DNA of 16,398 bases from CAZWRF01 sp964636095 (GTDB taxonomy: Bacteria > Patescibacteriota > Minisyncoccia > JAHISW01 > Tagabacteraceae), in assembly GCA_964636095.1 (NCBI GenBank), contig CAZWRF010000017.1, positions 1-16,398 on the forward strand, given 5' to 3'. Positions 6,134 to 13,790 of this stretch are shown here, one piece after another; position 1 is the stretch's first letter; each line of letters opens with the position of its first letter. Below the pieces are notes generated by a model, which saw only the letters and a program-made list of their open reading frames with translations, did no database searches and was not told the origin of the DNA. The translations under genes were made by a program, and so were the position numbers.

Positions 6134-7972
6134 TTAGAACTTGAAAATAAATATTGAAGTACCTGCGCGAGCGTAAGGCTCCATGCCCTTTAGCCACGGA
6201 TAGGTGTCCTGTTCTTTCTGGTGGAAGTTGTCAACGGGTGTGGCCCACGCACCCTCCAAAAACGTAGCTGAAACGGCAAAATATTGCGCTTGTCCGATGG
6301 GGGAACCCTTTGCTGACCACCATGGTACGTACTTATCACCAAAATAATAACCCGGGTTGCCGCCTCCAAAGTAGTCTATGGCTATTTTGTTGTCCGGAGC
6401 AAGGTTTTTGTCGGTCCAGTCGTGAAGGCGCTTCAGGTCTTGTCCCCAGTCGTAGTTTGAATCAGTTGCTATTTTGTAGCCGTTGGGGGTGCCGCCGGCG
6501 AGTTCGTTGTAGTAGGAAAGATAGAAAGGAAAATTTACAACGATTCCCAAAAACATCCACAGCATCAAAAGGAACACAAATAATCCTCTCCATGCCGGCC
6601 TAAAGAAACTTTTGAATGCATGCCTTATCCAGCCGAAGATTTTTTCCGGCGTTTCCGCAGTTCGTTCTTTGACCCATCGTACGGTTTGCCTTGAGACTAA
6701 AAGATAAATAAACGGGAATGTGGGCAAAACATGCCTAATGCCTATGTTCAAGGGGCTGGCAATAGCCTGAGACCAGTAAATACCGATAAGAATAAAGCTT
6801 GCCGTAAGCGCGAAATTTTCTTTCATCCACGAGAAAATTGCTTTCAAGTTTTTTTCCCTGCTTTGTATCATGTTTTTAATGCCGAACCACAAGGCAATAA
6901 TTGCAAGCACAATGAAGGCCAGTTGTTCTTTAAGGACGTAAAGCAACGGGAAATAATAGTGCCATCCGCCGGCGGAGATTTGCCCCACAAAATAAGTGGT
7001 ATTTCCTCCGGCCTCCCGCTGAAGTACCATAAGTACCCCCAGAAAATAATGACCGAGGGCTCTAACTCCCGGAATTCCCGCCATTGCAATTACCGTGTTT
7101 GCCAGTATTCTGCTTCCGAAAGAGCCCAATATGTATGTTGTGTCAGAAATCTGTCTTTCTATCGGATAATTGCGGACATGAGGAATATAAACCAGCCAAA
7201 TTAAGATAAGGCCGATTACTCCGATAAGAAAGATTTTCCAGATCATTATGGCCTCCTCCTTTAGGAATTTTTTCCAGCCGAAATTTTCGTAATTTTCAAG
7301 AAATACCCAAAGAAGCCCCAAAATAATATAGATTGGCGCCAAAAGAACCAAAGAAAATTTTAAGAGCTCTGCTATACCGAGAAGTATCCCGCAAAGAATG
7401 AGGCTTTTTTTAGCTCCGGGTCCATGTTGCTTGTATACAAAATTTACAAAGGCCGCCATGCCGATAAAAAACCCAAAGGCCGCCGCCAGGTCGGTTGTTA
7501 CGTATCTTGAATGGGCAATGAATGTGGGCGACATAGTGTAAAAGAAAAGAGCCAAAAGACCCACCTTGTCGCCGTAAAGCTTTCTTACCCATACAAAGAA
7601 AAGCCAGCCGAAAAGAAGGGCCAGAAGCATTATGGGAAAACGGGCATAGTGAAGTATTTGATCGGCGTTGTTTCCCGATTCGTAAAGGAAAATTCTTCCC
7701 ATGTCCCACTGTCCGTTTACGTATTCGGTCCAGGCCGTCACGTTGGTTGGAAAATTGAGATGCAGGAAAAGAAGAGGGAAAGCCGCCAAGTCTTTAATAA
7801 GGGGCGGGTGTTCCGGATTGAGCCGGTAGTCGCCAAGTGCCATGTATGAATAGCCTGAAGGGATATGGGCCTGCTCGTCCGTTGTCGCCGAGTCGTTCCA
7901 GGCGGAAAAAAACATGGCGACAAACATTATTGTCAAAAAAGATAATGCCAGGTATTTTGTTGGTTTGCTCAT
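6134..7972 (-). CDS. GT-C fold glycosyltransferase, PMT/ArnT (GT39-like) family
   Basis: Polytopic membrane enzyme of 612 residues that probably transfers a sugar from a polyprenyl-phosphate donor to protein or glycan outside the cytoplasmic membrane. After the first membrane helix (about 7-25) comes the catalytic loop TTDEQAHIPSGYSYMALGDY with the acidic pair D32-E33, then RLNPEHPPL (50-58), both typical of this superfamily. A second conserved-looking element, AHSRYVTTDLAAAFGFF, follows in the next loop. About ten hydrophobic segments are spread over the first 490 residues. The C-terminal soluble part has SNYDWGQDLKRLHDW, often seen in these proteins. The gene is downstream of a second GT-C gene with a 15-base gap and shares its promoter; I see no ribosome binding site of its own. 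The acceptor and sugar cannot be told from the sequence; surface-layer or envelope glycoprotein modification is an inference. Confidence 0.88.
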   Translation of the reverse strand: MSKPTKYLALSFLTIMFVAMFFSAWNDSATTDEQAHIPSGYSYMALGDYRLNPEHPPLIKDLAAFPLLFLHLNFPTNVTAWTEYVNGQWDMGRIFLYESGNNADQILHYARFPIMLLALLFGWLFFVWVRKLYGDKVGLLALFFYTMSPTFIAHSRYVTTDLAAAFGFFIGMAAFVNFVYKQHGPGAKKSLILCGILLGIAELLKFSLVLLAPIYIILGLLWVFLENYENFGWKKFLKEEAIMIWKIFLIGVIGLILIWLVYIPHVRNYPIERQISDTTYILGSFGSRILANTVIAMAGIPGVRALGHYFLGVLMVLQREAGGNTTYFVGQISAGGWHYYFPLLYVLKEQLAFIVLAIIALWFGIKNMIQSREKNLKAIFSWMKENFALTASFILIGIYWSQAIASPLNIGIRHVLPTFPFIYLLVSRQTVRWVKERTAETPEKIFGWIRHAFKSFFRPAWRGLFVFLLMLWMFLGIVVNFPFYLSYYNELAGGTPNGYKIATDSNYDWGQDLKRLHDWTDKNLAPDNKIAIDYFGGGNPGYYFGDKYVPWWSAKGSPIGQAQYFAVSATFLEGAWATPVDNFHQKEQDTYPWLKGMEPYARAGTSIFIFKF

Positions 7973-7987
7973 TTTAATTTGAATGAA

Positions 7988-9550
7988 TTATTTTATAAGA
8001 ATTTCAAATCCCGGAGTTGTGTCCAGGGTTAAATTGGGTATTTGTTTTTTTACTTCCTCTCTCAAGAAAGGGTCTGTTTCCATGCTTACTATGGCGCACG
8101 CGCCCGGGCATGCTATGGAGCTGATTTGAAAGGGAGAAATGTATTCTATATTTTTTTCTTCTCTGTTTTGTTCGGGGTAGGTGTCGGTGGCAAACATTAT
8201 TGTTTGGGCAGGCATCGGAATACCCCCGGCCAAAACTCCGTCTACGTTCGCTATCACGTATTTTTTAACGTCATCGGGCAGTTTTTCAAGGTAAGTGCCT
8301 ATGTCCCAGTATCTTCCGCTGAAAGCATCGTATACATTGGGTCTGGATGCCCATCTTATAAAATATTTAACGTAGACATGAACGGAAAGCACAGCAAAAA
8401 AAGCGAACATCAGAACGATGAGACCTTTATGAATTCTTAAAATTTGTCTTGTGTGCTCCGGATATTCTTCCGGTTGTTTTTTAATCCATTTATTTATATA
8501 GTCTCTTATTTTTTCAAAGCCGATGCCGGCGAATATCATAACGGGCGGTATCAAAATTATGCTCCTTAAGGCGTGGGGAATTCCTTCATTTGAAACGACG
8601 ACGGGTAGAGACATAAGAACAATCCACAGAAACAAAAATCCTTCCGCCGAACCGAATTTTCTTTTTCGGAATATTTTATACAAAGAGTAGAAAGCGCCCA
8701 AAGCGAAAAGAATGGCTATCGGCCACCAAAGCTCCGGTTCGCCGGAAAAATTGTGGCGCCAGTTGAAATCGCCGACAAAGAAAAGCATACCGATGGTTTT
8801 TGCGCAGTTTAACGCTACAGTTAAAATAGGGGACCCGGAAGAAAAGACAGAAACTTGGGAAGTTCTCCCCAGAAAGTCGGCCGGATTTTGAAGAAAATAA
8901 ATTCCCAAAGGCAAGCCGGCGACAAAAGTGGCCACAAGAAAAATTATCGCTATCTGCTTTTGCTTGTTCCTCCAGATCTTTATAACGGGTAAAAGCAAAA
9001 GTAAAGGCGCGATACGATATGCTATGTATGAATGAAAACCAAGTCCGAATGAAAGACCTGAAAGGACGGCAATCCATTTTGAATTTTTACGGGCCGATAT
9101 AAGCAAAAGCGCCGTGGCCCACACGAGAAAAAACGGCGCCATAATTGCGCGAAACCCGATGCGAGAAAACAATATATGCCAAAAACTTACCGCAAGAAAA
9201 AAAGAAGAGAATAAAGCTATATTGTTGCCGAAAAATTCTCGGGCCAGAAAAAACAGCCCCAGAATGGTAAATATCCCGAATAACTCCGAAACAAGGCGCA
9301 GCGCCCACGGTTTGTTTCCGAAAAATTTCAAAGACAGAGCCGCTATGTTTATGTAAAGTCCTTCTCGGCCGTTGTTTTCTGTGTAGAACTGTTTGAACTG
9401 GCCCGTTTGCAGTGCTTCAAGAGCGTTGTTGCCGTTCATAGCCTCGTCCGAGTAAAGGCCCGGGGGGACCGTGCTTAATTGCCATAGGCGGAGAAATCCA
9501 CCCAAGGTGAGTATCAAAATCAAAAAAATTATAACCTGCTTTTTGGACAT
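7988..9550 (-). CDS. GT-C fold glycosyltransferase, PMT_2-like membrane protein
   Basis: Integral membrane protein of 520 residues and the first gene of a two-gene operon. It opens with a membrane helix (about 5-24), then a loop with PPGLYSDEAMNGNNA (29-43) that carries the acidic pair D35-E36. NNGREGLYINIAAL (59-72) follows at the start of the next helix; this DE plus REGLY arrangement is common in PMT_2-type proteins. Roughly ten to twelve hydrophobic segments follow, and the last ~130 residues form a soluble extracytoplasmic domain. It probably uses a lipid-linked sugar donor. It is related in fold to its downstream neighbour but lacks that protein's EHPPL motif, so the two are likely to have different acceptors or donors. 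Family call good, specificity unknown. Confidence 0.85.
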   Translation of the reverse strand: MSKKQVIIFLILILTLGGFLRLWQLSTVPPGLYSDEAMNGNNALEALQTGQFKQFYTENNGREGLYINIAALSLKFFGNKPWALRLVSELFGIFTILGLFFLAREFFGNNIALFSSFFLAVSFWHILFSRIGFRAIMAPFFLVWATALLLISARKNSKWIAVLSGLSFGLGFHSYIAYRIAPLLLLLPVIKIWRNKQKQIAIIFLVATFVAGLPLGIYFLQNPADFLGRTSQVSVFSSGSPILTVALNCAKTIGMLFFVGDFNWRHNFSGEPELWWPIAILFALGAFYSLYKIFRKRKFGSAEGFLFLWIVLMSLPVVVSNEGIPHALRSIILIPPVMIFAGIGFEKIRDYINKWIKKQPEEYPEHTRQILRIHKGLIVLMFAFFAVLSVHVYVKYFIRWASRPNVYDAFSGRYWDIGTYLEKLPDDVKKYVIANVDGVLAGGIPMPAQTIMFATDTYPEQNREEKNIEYISPFQISSIACPGACAIVSMETDPFLREEVKKQIPNLTLDTTPGFEILIK

Positions 9551-9565
9551 TTTCTTTATCTTAAT

Positions 9566-9594
9566 ATTTTAGTCTAAAACAGGCGCAAAACCAA
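9566..9594 (-). promoter_or_regulatory. Possible promoter of the glycosyltransferase operon
   Basis: On the minus strand TTGGTT (plus-strand 9589-9594), a 17-base spacer and TAAAAT (9566-9571) precede the ATG at 9550 by 15 bases. The -35 box is a weak match. Confidence 0.45.
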
Positions 9595-9622
9595 TAAGCA
9601 TATCCCCACACGGTTTTAATTA

Positions 9623-9651
9623 TTGACATTAAAGCTCAAATATGTTATATA
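9623..9651 (+). promoter_or_regulatory. Strong promoter of the PLP lyase gene
   Basis: Consensus TTGACA at 9623-9628, a 17-base spacer and TATATA at 9646-9651, with an extended -10 TG at 9643-9644. Transcription should start near 9658, leaving a leader of about 60 bases in which I see no riboswitch-like structure. Confidence 0.8.
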
Positions 9652-9707
9652 TTGGACAGACGATAAGCAAAGACATGACCTTTGACTTTTAAATATTACG
9701 AAGCAAG

Positions 9708-9713
9708 AGGAGG
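9708..9713 (+). promoter_or_regulatory. Shine-Dalgarno sequence of the PLP lyase gene
   Basis: AGGAGG within GAGGAGGAA lies 5 bases before ATG 9719, an ideal spacing, which fixes the start. Confidence 0.8.
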
Positions 9714-9718
9714 AACAA

Positions 9719-10957
9719 ATGAAAGATGAAATAAAAAATTGGGGCATGAGCACGAAGTGCGTACATGCCGGAGAAGAGTTCAATCCGACAAATTCCCACG
9801 CTATGCCGATTTTTATGACGAGCTCATTTAAATTCAAAGGCGGTCCCAAAGAAGCGATGGCAAAATTTGACCCTGAGCATCCGGATACGGATAATATATA
9901 CGGAAGGTTCGGGAATCCGAATTTCAGGAACTTTGAAAGCAAAGTAAGCGCTCTTTATAGAGCGGAAGCTTGCCTGGCTTTTCCGTCGGGAATGTCCGTG
10001 ATAAAAAATGTTTTTGGAACTTTTCTTGAGCCGGGGGATCATGTTTTATGCGGGAGAACTCTTTATGGATGTACTCATCAGCTGGTAACGGAGCCGGATT
10101 ACTTTCGCAAGTTCGGGGTGGAATTTTCTTTTGTAGATCCCAGAAGAGCATGTTATGTGGTAAATGCTTTAAAGACCAATACCAGAATAATTTATCTGGA
10201 AAGTCTTTCCAATCCCACACTGGAATTAACAGACCTGGAAAACATATGCAAAAAAGCCAAAATGATAATGCCTTCCGCCAAAGACTTTCTCGTTGTCGTA
10301 GACAACACTTTTTTGGGGCCGTATCATATAAATCCTTTAAGATTGGGTGCGGATCTGGTTTTGGACAGCGACACAAAATATATAGCCGGCCATGGCGACT
10401 TGCTGGGAGGTTCCGTAGCGGGAAAAACGGACCTCATCGAAAGAATCGCCAAGCAGCGTGCCCATGGAGGCGCCATTCCGGGGGCTTTTGAAAGCTGGCT
10501 TGCCGCAAGAGGGCTAAAAACGTATGCCCTTAGAATGAAAGCCCACAACGAGAATGCTTCTCTTCTGGCCAAGGCGCTGGAGGGCCACCCGTTAATTAAA
10601 AGGGTCATATACCCCGGACTTAAAAGTTATATGCAGCACGGTTTGGCCAAAAAACTTTTGATGAGCGGATATGGAGGGATGATAGCCTTTGAACTCGCGG
10701 GCGGAAAGAAAAAAGCAGAGAAAAAAGCCTGGAAATTTCTCAAAGCCGCCAAAGGCGAAGAAATACTTACTTTGGCTGTAAGCCTTGGGTCTGTCGATGG
10801 CTTGATTGAATGCCCGGACTTTATGACCCACGCCAGCGTTCCGGAAAAAGACAAAAAAGAAAGGGGAATAATCCCGGAACTCCTTAGGTACTCAGTCGGC
10901 ATCGAAGATTATGAAGACATTTGGTCCGCGTTTATGCGGGTTCTTTCAAAAATATAG
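9719..10957 (+). CDS. Cys/Met metabolism PLP-dependent enzyme, probably methionine gamma-lyase
   Basis: Fold-type I PLP enzyme of 412 residues. Methionine gamma-lyase splits methionine into 2-oxobutanoate, methanethiol and ammonia in the cytoplasm. Visible family residues are YGRFGNPN (61-68; Y61 and R63 match the PLP-phosphate ligands Tyr59 and Arg61 of the Pseudomonas putida enzyme), VVVDNTFLGPY (192-202; D195 pairs with the PLP ring) and DSDTKYIAGHGD (216-227), where K220 forms the Schiff base. LRYSVGIED near the C-terminus carries the arginine that binds the substrate carboxylate. TLYGCTH (114-120) has a cysteine at 118, matching Cys116 of methionine gamma-lyase, where gamma-synthases and beta-lyases usually have glycine. 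Cystathionine gamma-lyase or O-acetylhomoserine sulfhydrylase activity remains possible. The gene stands alone between a strong promoter and a strong terminator. Confidence 0.88.
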   Translation: MKDEIKNWGMSTKCVHAGEEFNPTNSHAMPIFMTSSFKFKGGPKEAMAKFDPEHPDTDNIYGRFGNPNFRNFESKVSALYRAEACLAFPSGMSVIKNVFGTFLEPGDHVLCGRTLYGCTHQLVTEPDYFRKFGVEFSFVDPRRACYVVNALKTNTRIIYLESLSNPTLELTDLENICKKAKMIMPSAKDFLVVVDNTFLGPYHINPLRLGADLVLDSDTKYIAGHGDLLGGSVAGKTDLIERIAKQRAHGGAIPGAFESWLAARGLKTYALRMKAHNENASLLAKALEGHPLIKRVIYPGLKSYMQHGLAKKLLMSGYGGMIAFELAGGKKKAEKKAWKFLKAAKGEEILTLAVSLGSVDGLIECPDFMTHASVPEKDKKERGIIPELLRYSVGIEDYEDIWSAFMRVLSKI

Positions 10958-10960
10958 CCC

Positions 10961-11002
10961 AAAACACCGCGCGTATTATACACATACGCACGGTGTTTTT
11001 TT
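10961..11002 (+). terminator. Strong rho-independent terminator of the PLP lyase gene
   Basis: AAAACACCGCGCGTAT (10961-10976) pairs with ATACGCACGGTGTTTT (10984-10999) around a 7-base loop. The 16-position stem has a single mismatch, and the T run reaches 11002. It begins three bases after the stop codon. Confidence 0.9.
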
Positions 11003-11003
11003 A

Positions 11004-11012
11004 TGTTAAAAT
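11004..11012 (+). promoter_or_regulatory. Extended -10 promoter of the 118-residue gene and ATPase operon
   Basis: TGTTAAAAT (TG at 11004-11005, -10 TAAAAT at 11007-11012) lies four bases before ATG 11017 and follows directly on the T run of the upstream terminator. No good -35 box is visible, which is acceptable for an extended -10 promoter. Transcription would start at about 11019, near the paired ATG codons at 11017 and 11020. Confidence 0.45.
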
Positions 11013-11016
11013 AACA

Positions 11017-11373
11017 ATGATGATAAACGAAGAAAACGCCGAGAAAATAACACCCCGGCAGGAATTGGCCGGATTAAAAGAACAGGTTTCAGTTTCGCCC
11101 GAGAAAGCAAAGGAGATTGTCGGTCGGCACTTGGAGCAAAAACCAGAGAGAGTATATGCCGCGGGTTTTACTCCTTCTCCCGAAAAATTTGCTCAGCTGG
11201 AAAAGCAGCTTCTGGACCCGCATTATAAGGAAAAAGAAAAAGCTATAGAGAAAATTTTTAAAATTGCCGAAAATCACGGATTGATAAACGCGGTCAAGGT
11301 TGCCCAAAAAGCTGACCCGGCTCTTTTGGATGAATTTCACGACAGGGTGGTAAAATATATCAACGAACAATGA
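11017..11373 (+). CDS. Small helical hypothetical protein coupled to the VirD4-like ATPase
   Basis: I do not recognise this protein of 118 residues (117 if the second ATG at 11020 is used). It is soluble, charged and apparently all helical, with no cysteine, signal peptide or membrane segment. It has a run of Glu/Lys-rich helices, including PSPEKFAQLEKQLLD and KEKEKAIEKIFKIAENHG, and ends in ALLDEFHDRVVKYINEQ. Its TGA stop lies in an ATGA overlap with the ATPase gene start, so the two should be translated in a fixed relation and may interact. The open frame extends 32 codons further upstream, but that stretch runs through the previous gene's stop and terminator, so the ATG pair is preferred. 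A role as substrate adaptor or regulator of the ATPase is a guess from context. Confidence 0.8.
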   Translation: MMINEENAEKITPRQELAGLKEQVSVSPEKAKEIVGRHLEQKPERVYAAGFTPSPEKFAQLEKQLLDPHYKEKEKAIEKIFKIAENHGLINAVKVAQKADPALLDEFHDRVVKYINEQ

Positions 11374-13790
11374 ATTGGATCAACGTATTTTCCGACCCGG
11401 TTTTTTTTGTTCCGCTAGCCGCCGTTATTTTTGGCAGTTTGTTTTATTATATTCGCCATTCGCACAAAATATCCGTTCTTAAAAAATCCTTTGACTTTTC
11501 TCTTTACGAGGTGAGCTTCCCCAGAGGCGGGGAGAAAAAAGAAGCGGGAGAAGAGTCCGCGTTTAAAAGCGCGGCCAGAGCGATGGAGCAGTTTTACAAA
11601 GGAATGTTGCAGGTAAAGCCATTTTTTTCTTTGGAACTTGTTTCTCCCGCCACCGAAAAAGAAACTAATTTTTATGTGGCTGTGCCCCGCGATTTTTTCC
11701 CCTTTTTACAAAACCAAGTTCATTCGACTTTTCCCGGTGCCGAAATAAGAGAAGAAAAAAGCGATTACAACATCTTCAAGTACAAGTCGCCGACCGTCGG
11801 CGCGGTAGCTCTTCTAAAAAAGAGAGATATTTTGCCCGTACACACTTATGAAGATTTAAGTACCAACCCCATGGAAATCGTGGCCAACAGTTTCTCCACT
11901 CTTTTAAGGGAAAAAGAAGGCGCCTCTTTGCAGATAATAGTCGACACTTCGAAAAATCACCTGGGGGCGGAAGTTAAAAGCACCATAAAGGCCATCGAGT
12001 CCGGAGGGTCGCTTGAAGAGGCTTTGCAGGGCCACGGGAAATCTTTTTTAAAGGATTTTGCGAGAGTGGCTACCGGAAGAACCATGCGGGCGTCAACAAA
12101 AATAACCGAAGATACCGCCAAGGCGTCGATTCTTGAATCTTTGAAAAAGAAAATGGAAAGGCCCATAGTATCGGCTAATATACGCATGGTAGTTTCTGCC
12201 AAAGACCAAAAGCGCGCACTTGATATACTTAAAGAAGTGAAAAGCGCCCTGGATCAGTTTTCCAATCCCAGGGGGAATGATTTTATAGTTTATGATGTCA
12301 GCGGGATGGCGCTTCGCAAGCTTTTTTATGATTTTTCTTTCAGGGTGTTCAATTCGTCACGTACCGTGAATCTCAACACGGCTGAGCTTTCAAGCATCTT
12401 TCATTTTCCATCCTACAAAATCAGCGCCCCAAAGGTTAAAAAGCTTGTTCTAAGAAAATCTCAGCCGCCCGCAAATCTTCCTGAAGAAGGAATTCTTTTG
12501 GGATACAACAATTTTAGGGGAGGACAGGTTGAAGTTCGTCTTGCAGCCGATGACAGAAGAAGGCATTTTTACACCGTCGGCCAAACAGGGACAGGCAAGT
12601 CCGTTTTACTCAAAAACATGATTCATCAGGATATAGCGGAGGGGAAGGGCGTCTGCTTTATAGACCCTCACGGAGATGATGTTGAAAGTATTCTCGGACA
12701 AATACCGGCAAAAAGATGGGACGATGTTATTTATTTTAACCCGGCTGACATAAAAAGGCCGCTAGGATTAAATATGCTTGAATACGACCCTGCCCATCCG
12801 GAGCAAAAAACTTTTATAGTAAACGAGCTTTTGGAGATTTTTAACAAACTTTATGACATGTCCGCGGCCGGCGGTCCCATGTTTGAGCAGTATTTCAGAA
12901 ATGCCACAATGCTTGTTATGGATGATCCCGAATCGGGAAATACCCTTCTTGAAATATCACGCGTTTTAAGCGACGGCGGCTTTCGCAGGAAAAAACTTCT
13001 CAAGTGTTCAAATCCGGTGGTAAAAAGTTTTTGGGTGGATGCGGCTGAAAAGGCCGGAGGGGAAGCGGCTTTGCAAAACATGGTCCCGTATATCACCAGT
13101 AAATTCGATACCTTTCTTACCAACGACATCATGAGGCCCATTGTGGCCCAAGAAAAGTCTTCTTTCAATTTTCGCAACATTATGGACAACAACAAAATCC
13201 TCCTTGTTAATTTGTCTAAAGGCCGTTTGGGAGACATCAACTCCCATCTTTTGGGAATGATTTTAGTAGGCCGAATTTTTATGTCGGCCATGTCGCGTTC
13301 CGACATACCGGAAGCGCAAAGAAGCGACTTTTATCTTTATTTGGATGAGTTTCAAAACATTACCACAAAAACCATTTCGATGATTCTTTCCGAGGCGCGA
13401 AAATACCGTCTCAACCTAATCATGGCGCATCAATTTATAGGTCAGCTTGAAGAAGACATAAAGAAAGCTGTTTTTGGAAATGTAGGGTCGCTGGCCGCGT
13501 TCAGGGTGGGAATGGAAGATGCCGAGTTTATTGCCAAACAGTTTGAACCGATTTTTTCGGCGGAAGATTTGACAAATATTCCCAATTATAACGCGTATCT
13601 GAAACTTTTAATAAACGGGGAAACCAGCCTGCCTTTCAACATAGAAACCGCAGCTCCTCAGCCGAGCGACGGGGGAGTGGCAAACAAAGTAAAAGAAACA
13701 TCCGCTATTAGATACGGAAAACCGCTCAGCGAGATAGAAGCGGAAATAGGCAAAAGATATGCCAAAGGAGTGACGGCGGAAAACGGTTAA
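11370..13790 (+). CDS. VirD4/TraG-like type IV secretion coupling ATPase, membrane-anchored
   Basis: ATPase of 806 residues of the FtsK/HerA superfamily, resembling the coupling proteins that feed DNA or protein into type IV secretion channels. One membrane helix lies near the N-terminus (about 10-27), with the rest cytoplasmic. Residues 35-370 form a region I cannot assign. The motor domain follows, with Walker A VGQTGTGKSVLL (403-414; K410), CFIDPHGDD (429-437), a TraG/TraD-like GGPMFEQYFRNA (501-512), Walker B YLYLDEFQN (655-663; D659-E660) and the sensor-like LIMAHQFIGQL (683-692). The last ~55 residues are low in hydrophobic content. Its start overlaps the preceding small gene as ATGA, and its stop shares bases with the convergent transporter gene. 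No relaxase, VirB4, VirB6 or pilin gene is visible, so the channel it serves, if any, is elsewhere or absent. Confidence 0.85.
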   Translation: MNWINVFSDPVFFVPLAAVIFGSLFYYIRHSHKISVLKKSFDFSLYEVSFPRGGEKKEAGEESAFKSAARAMEQFYKGMLQVKPFFSLELVSPATEKETNFYVAVPRDFFPFLQNQVHSTFPGAEIREEKSDYNIFKYKSPTVGAVALLKKRDILPVHTYEDLSTNPMEIVANSFSTLLREKEGASLQIIVDTSKNHLGAEVKSTIKAIESGGSLEEALQGHGKSFLKDFARVATGRTMRASTKITEDTAKASILESLKKKMERPIVSANIRMVVSAKDQKRALDILKEVKSALDQFSNPRGNDFIVYDVSGMALRKLFYDFSFRVFNSSRTVNLNTAELSSIFHFPSYKISAPKVKKLVLRKSQPPANLPEEGILLGYNNFRGGQVEVRLAADDRRRHFYTVGQTGTGKSVLLKNMIHQDIAEGKGVCFIDPHGDDVESILGQIPAKRWDDVIYFNPADIKRPLGLNMLEYDPAHPEQKTFIVNELLEIFNKLYDMSAAGGPMFEQYFRNATMLVMDDPESGNTLLEISRVLSDGGFRRKKLLKCSNPVVKSFWVDAAEKAGGEAALQNMVPYITSKFDTFLTNDIMRPIVAQEKSSFNFRNIMDNNKILLVNLSKGRLGDINSHLLGMILVGRIFMSAMSRSDIPEAQRSDFYLYLDEFQNITTKTISMILSEARKYRLNLIMAHQFIGQLEEDIKKAVFGNVGSLAAFRVGMEDAEFIAKQFEPIFSAEDLTNIPNYNAYLKLLINGETSLPFNIETAAPQPSDGGVANKVKETSAIRYGKPLSEIEAEIGKRYAKGVTAENG

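Noticed and set aside
9658..9718. 60-base leader of the PLP lyase considered as a SAM or other riboswitch
   Set aside because: It is too short and AT-rich and shows no paired helices or attenuator before the start codon.
10921..11016. Upstream in-frame extension of the 118-residue gene
   Set aside because: It would run through the end of the PLP lyase gene and its terminator hairpin; the extended -10 element and the ATG pair at 11017/11020 are a better start.
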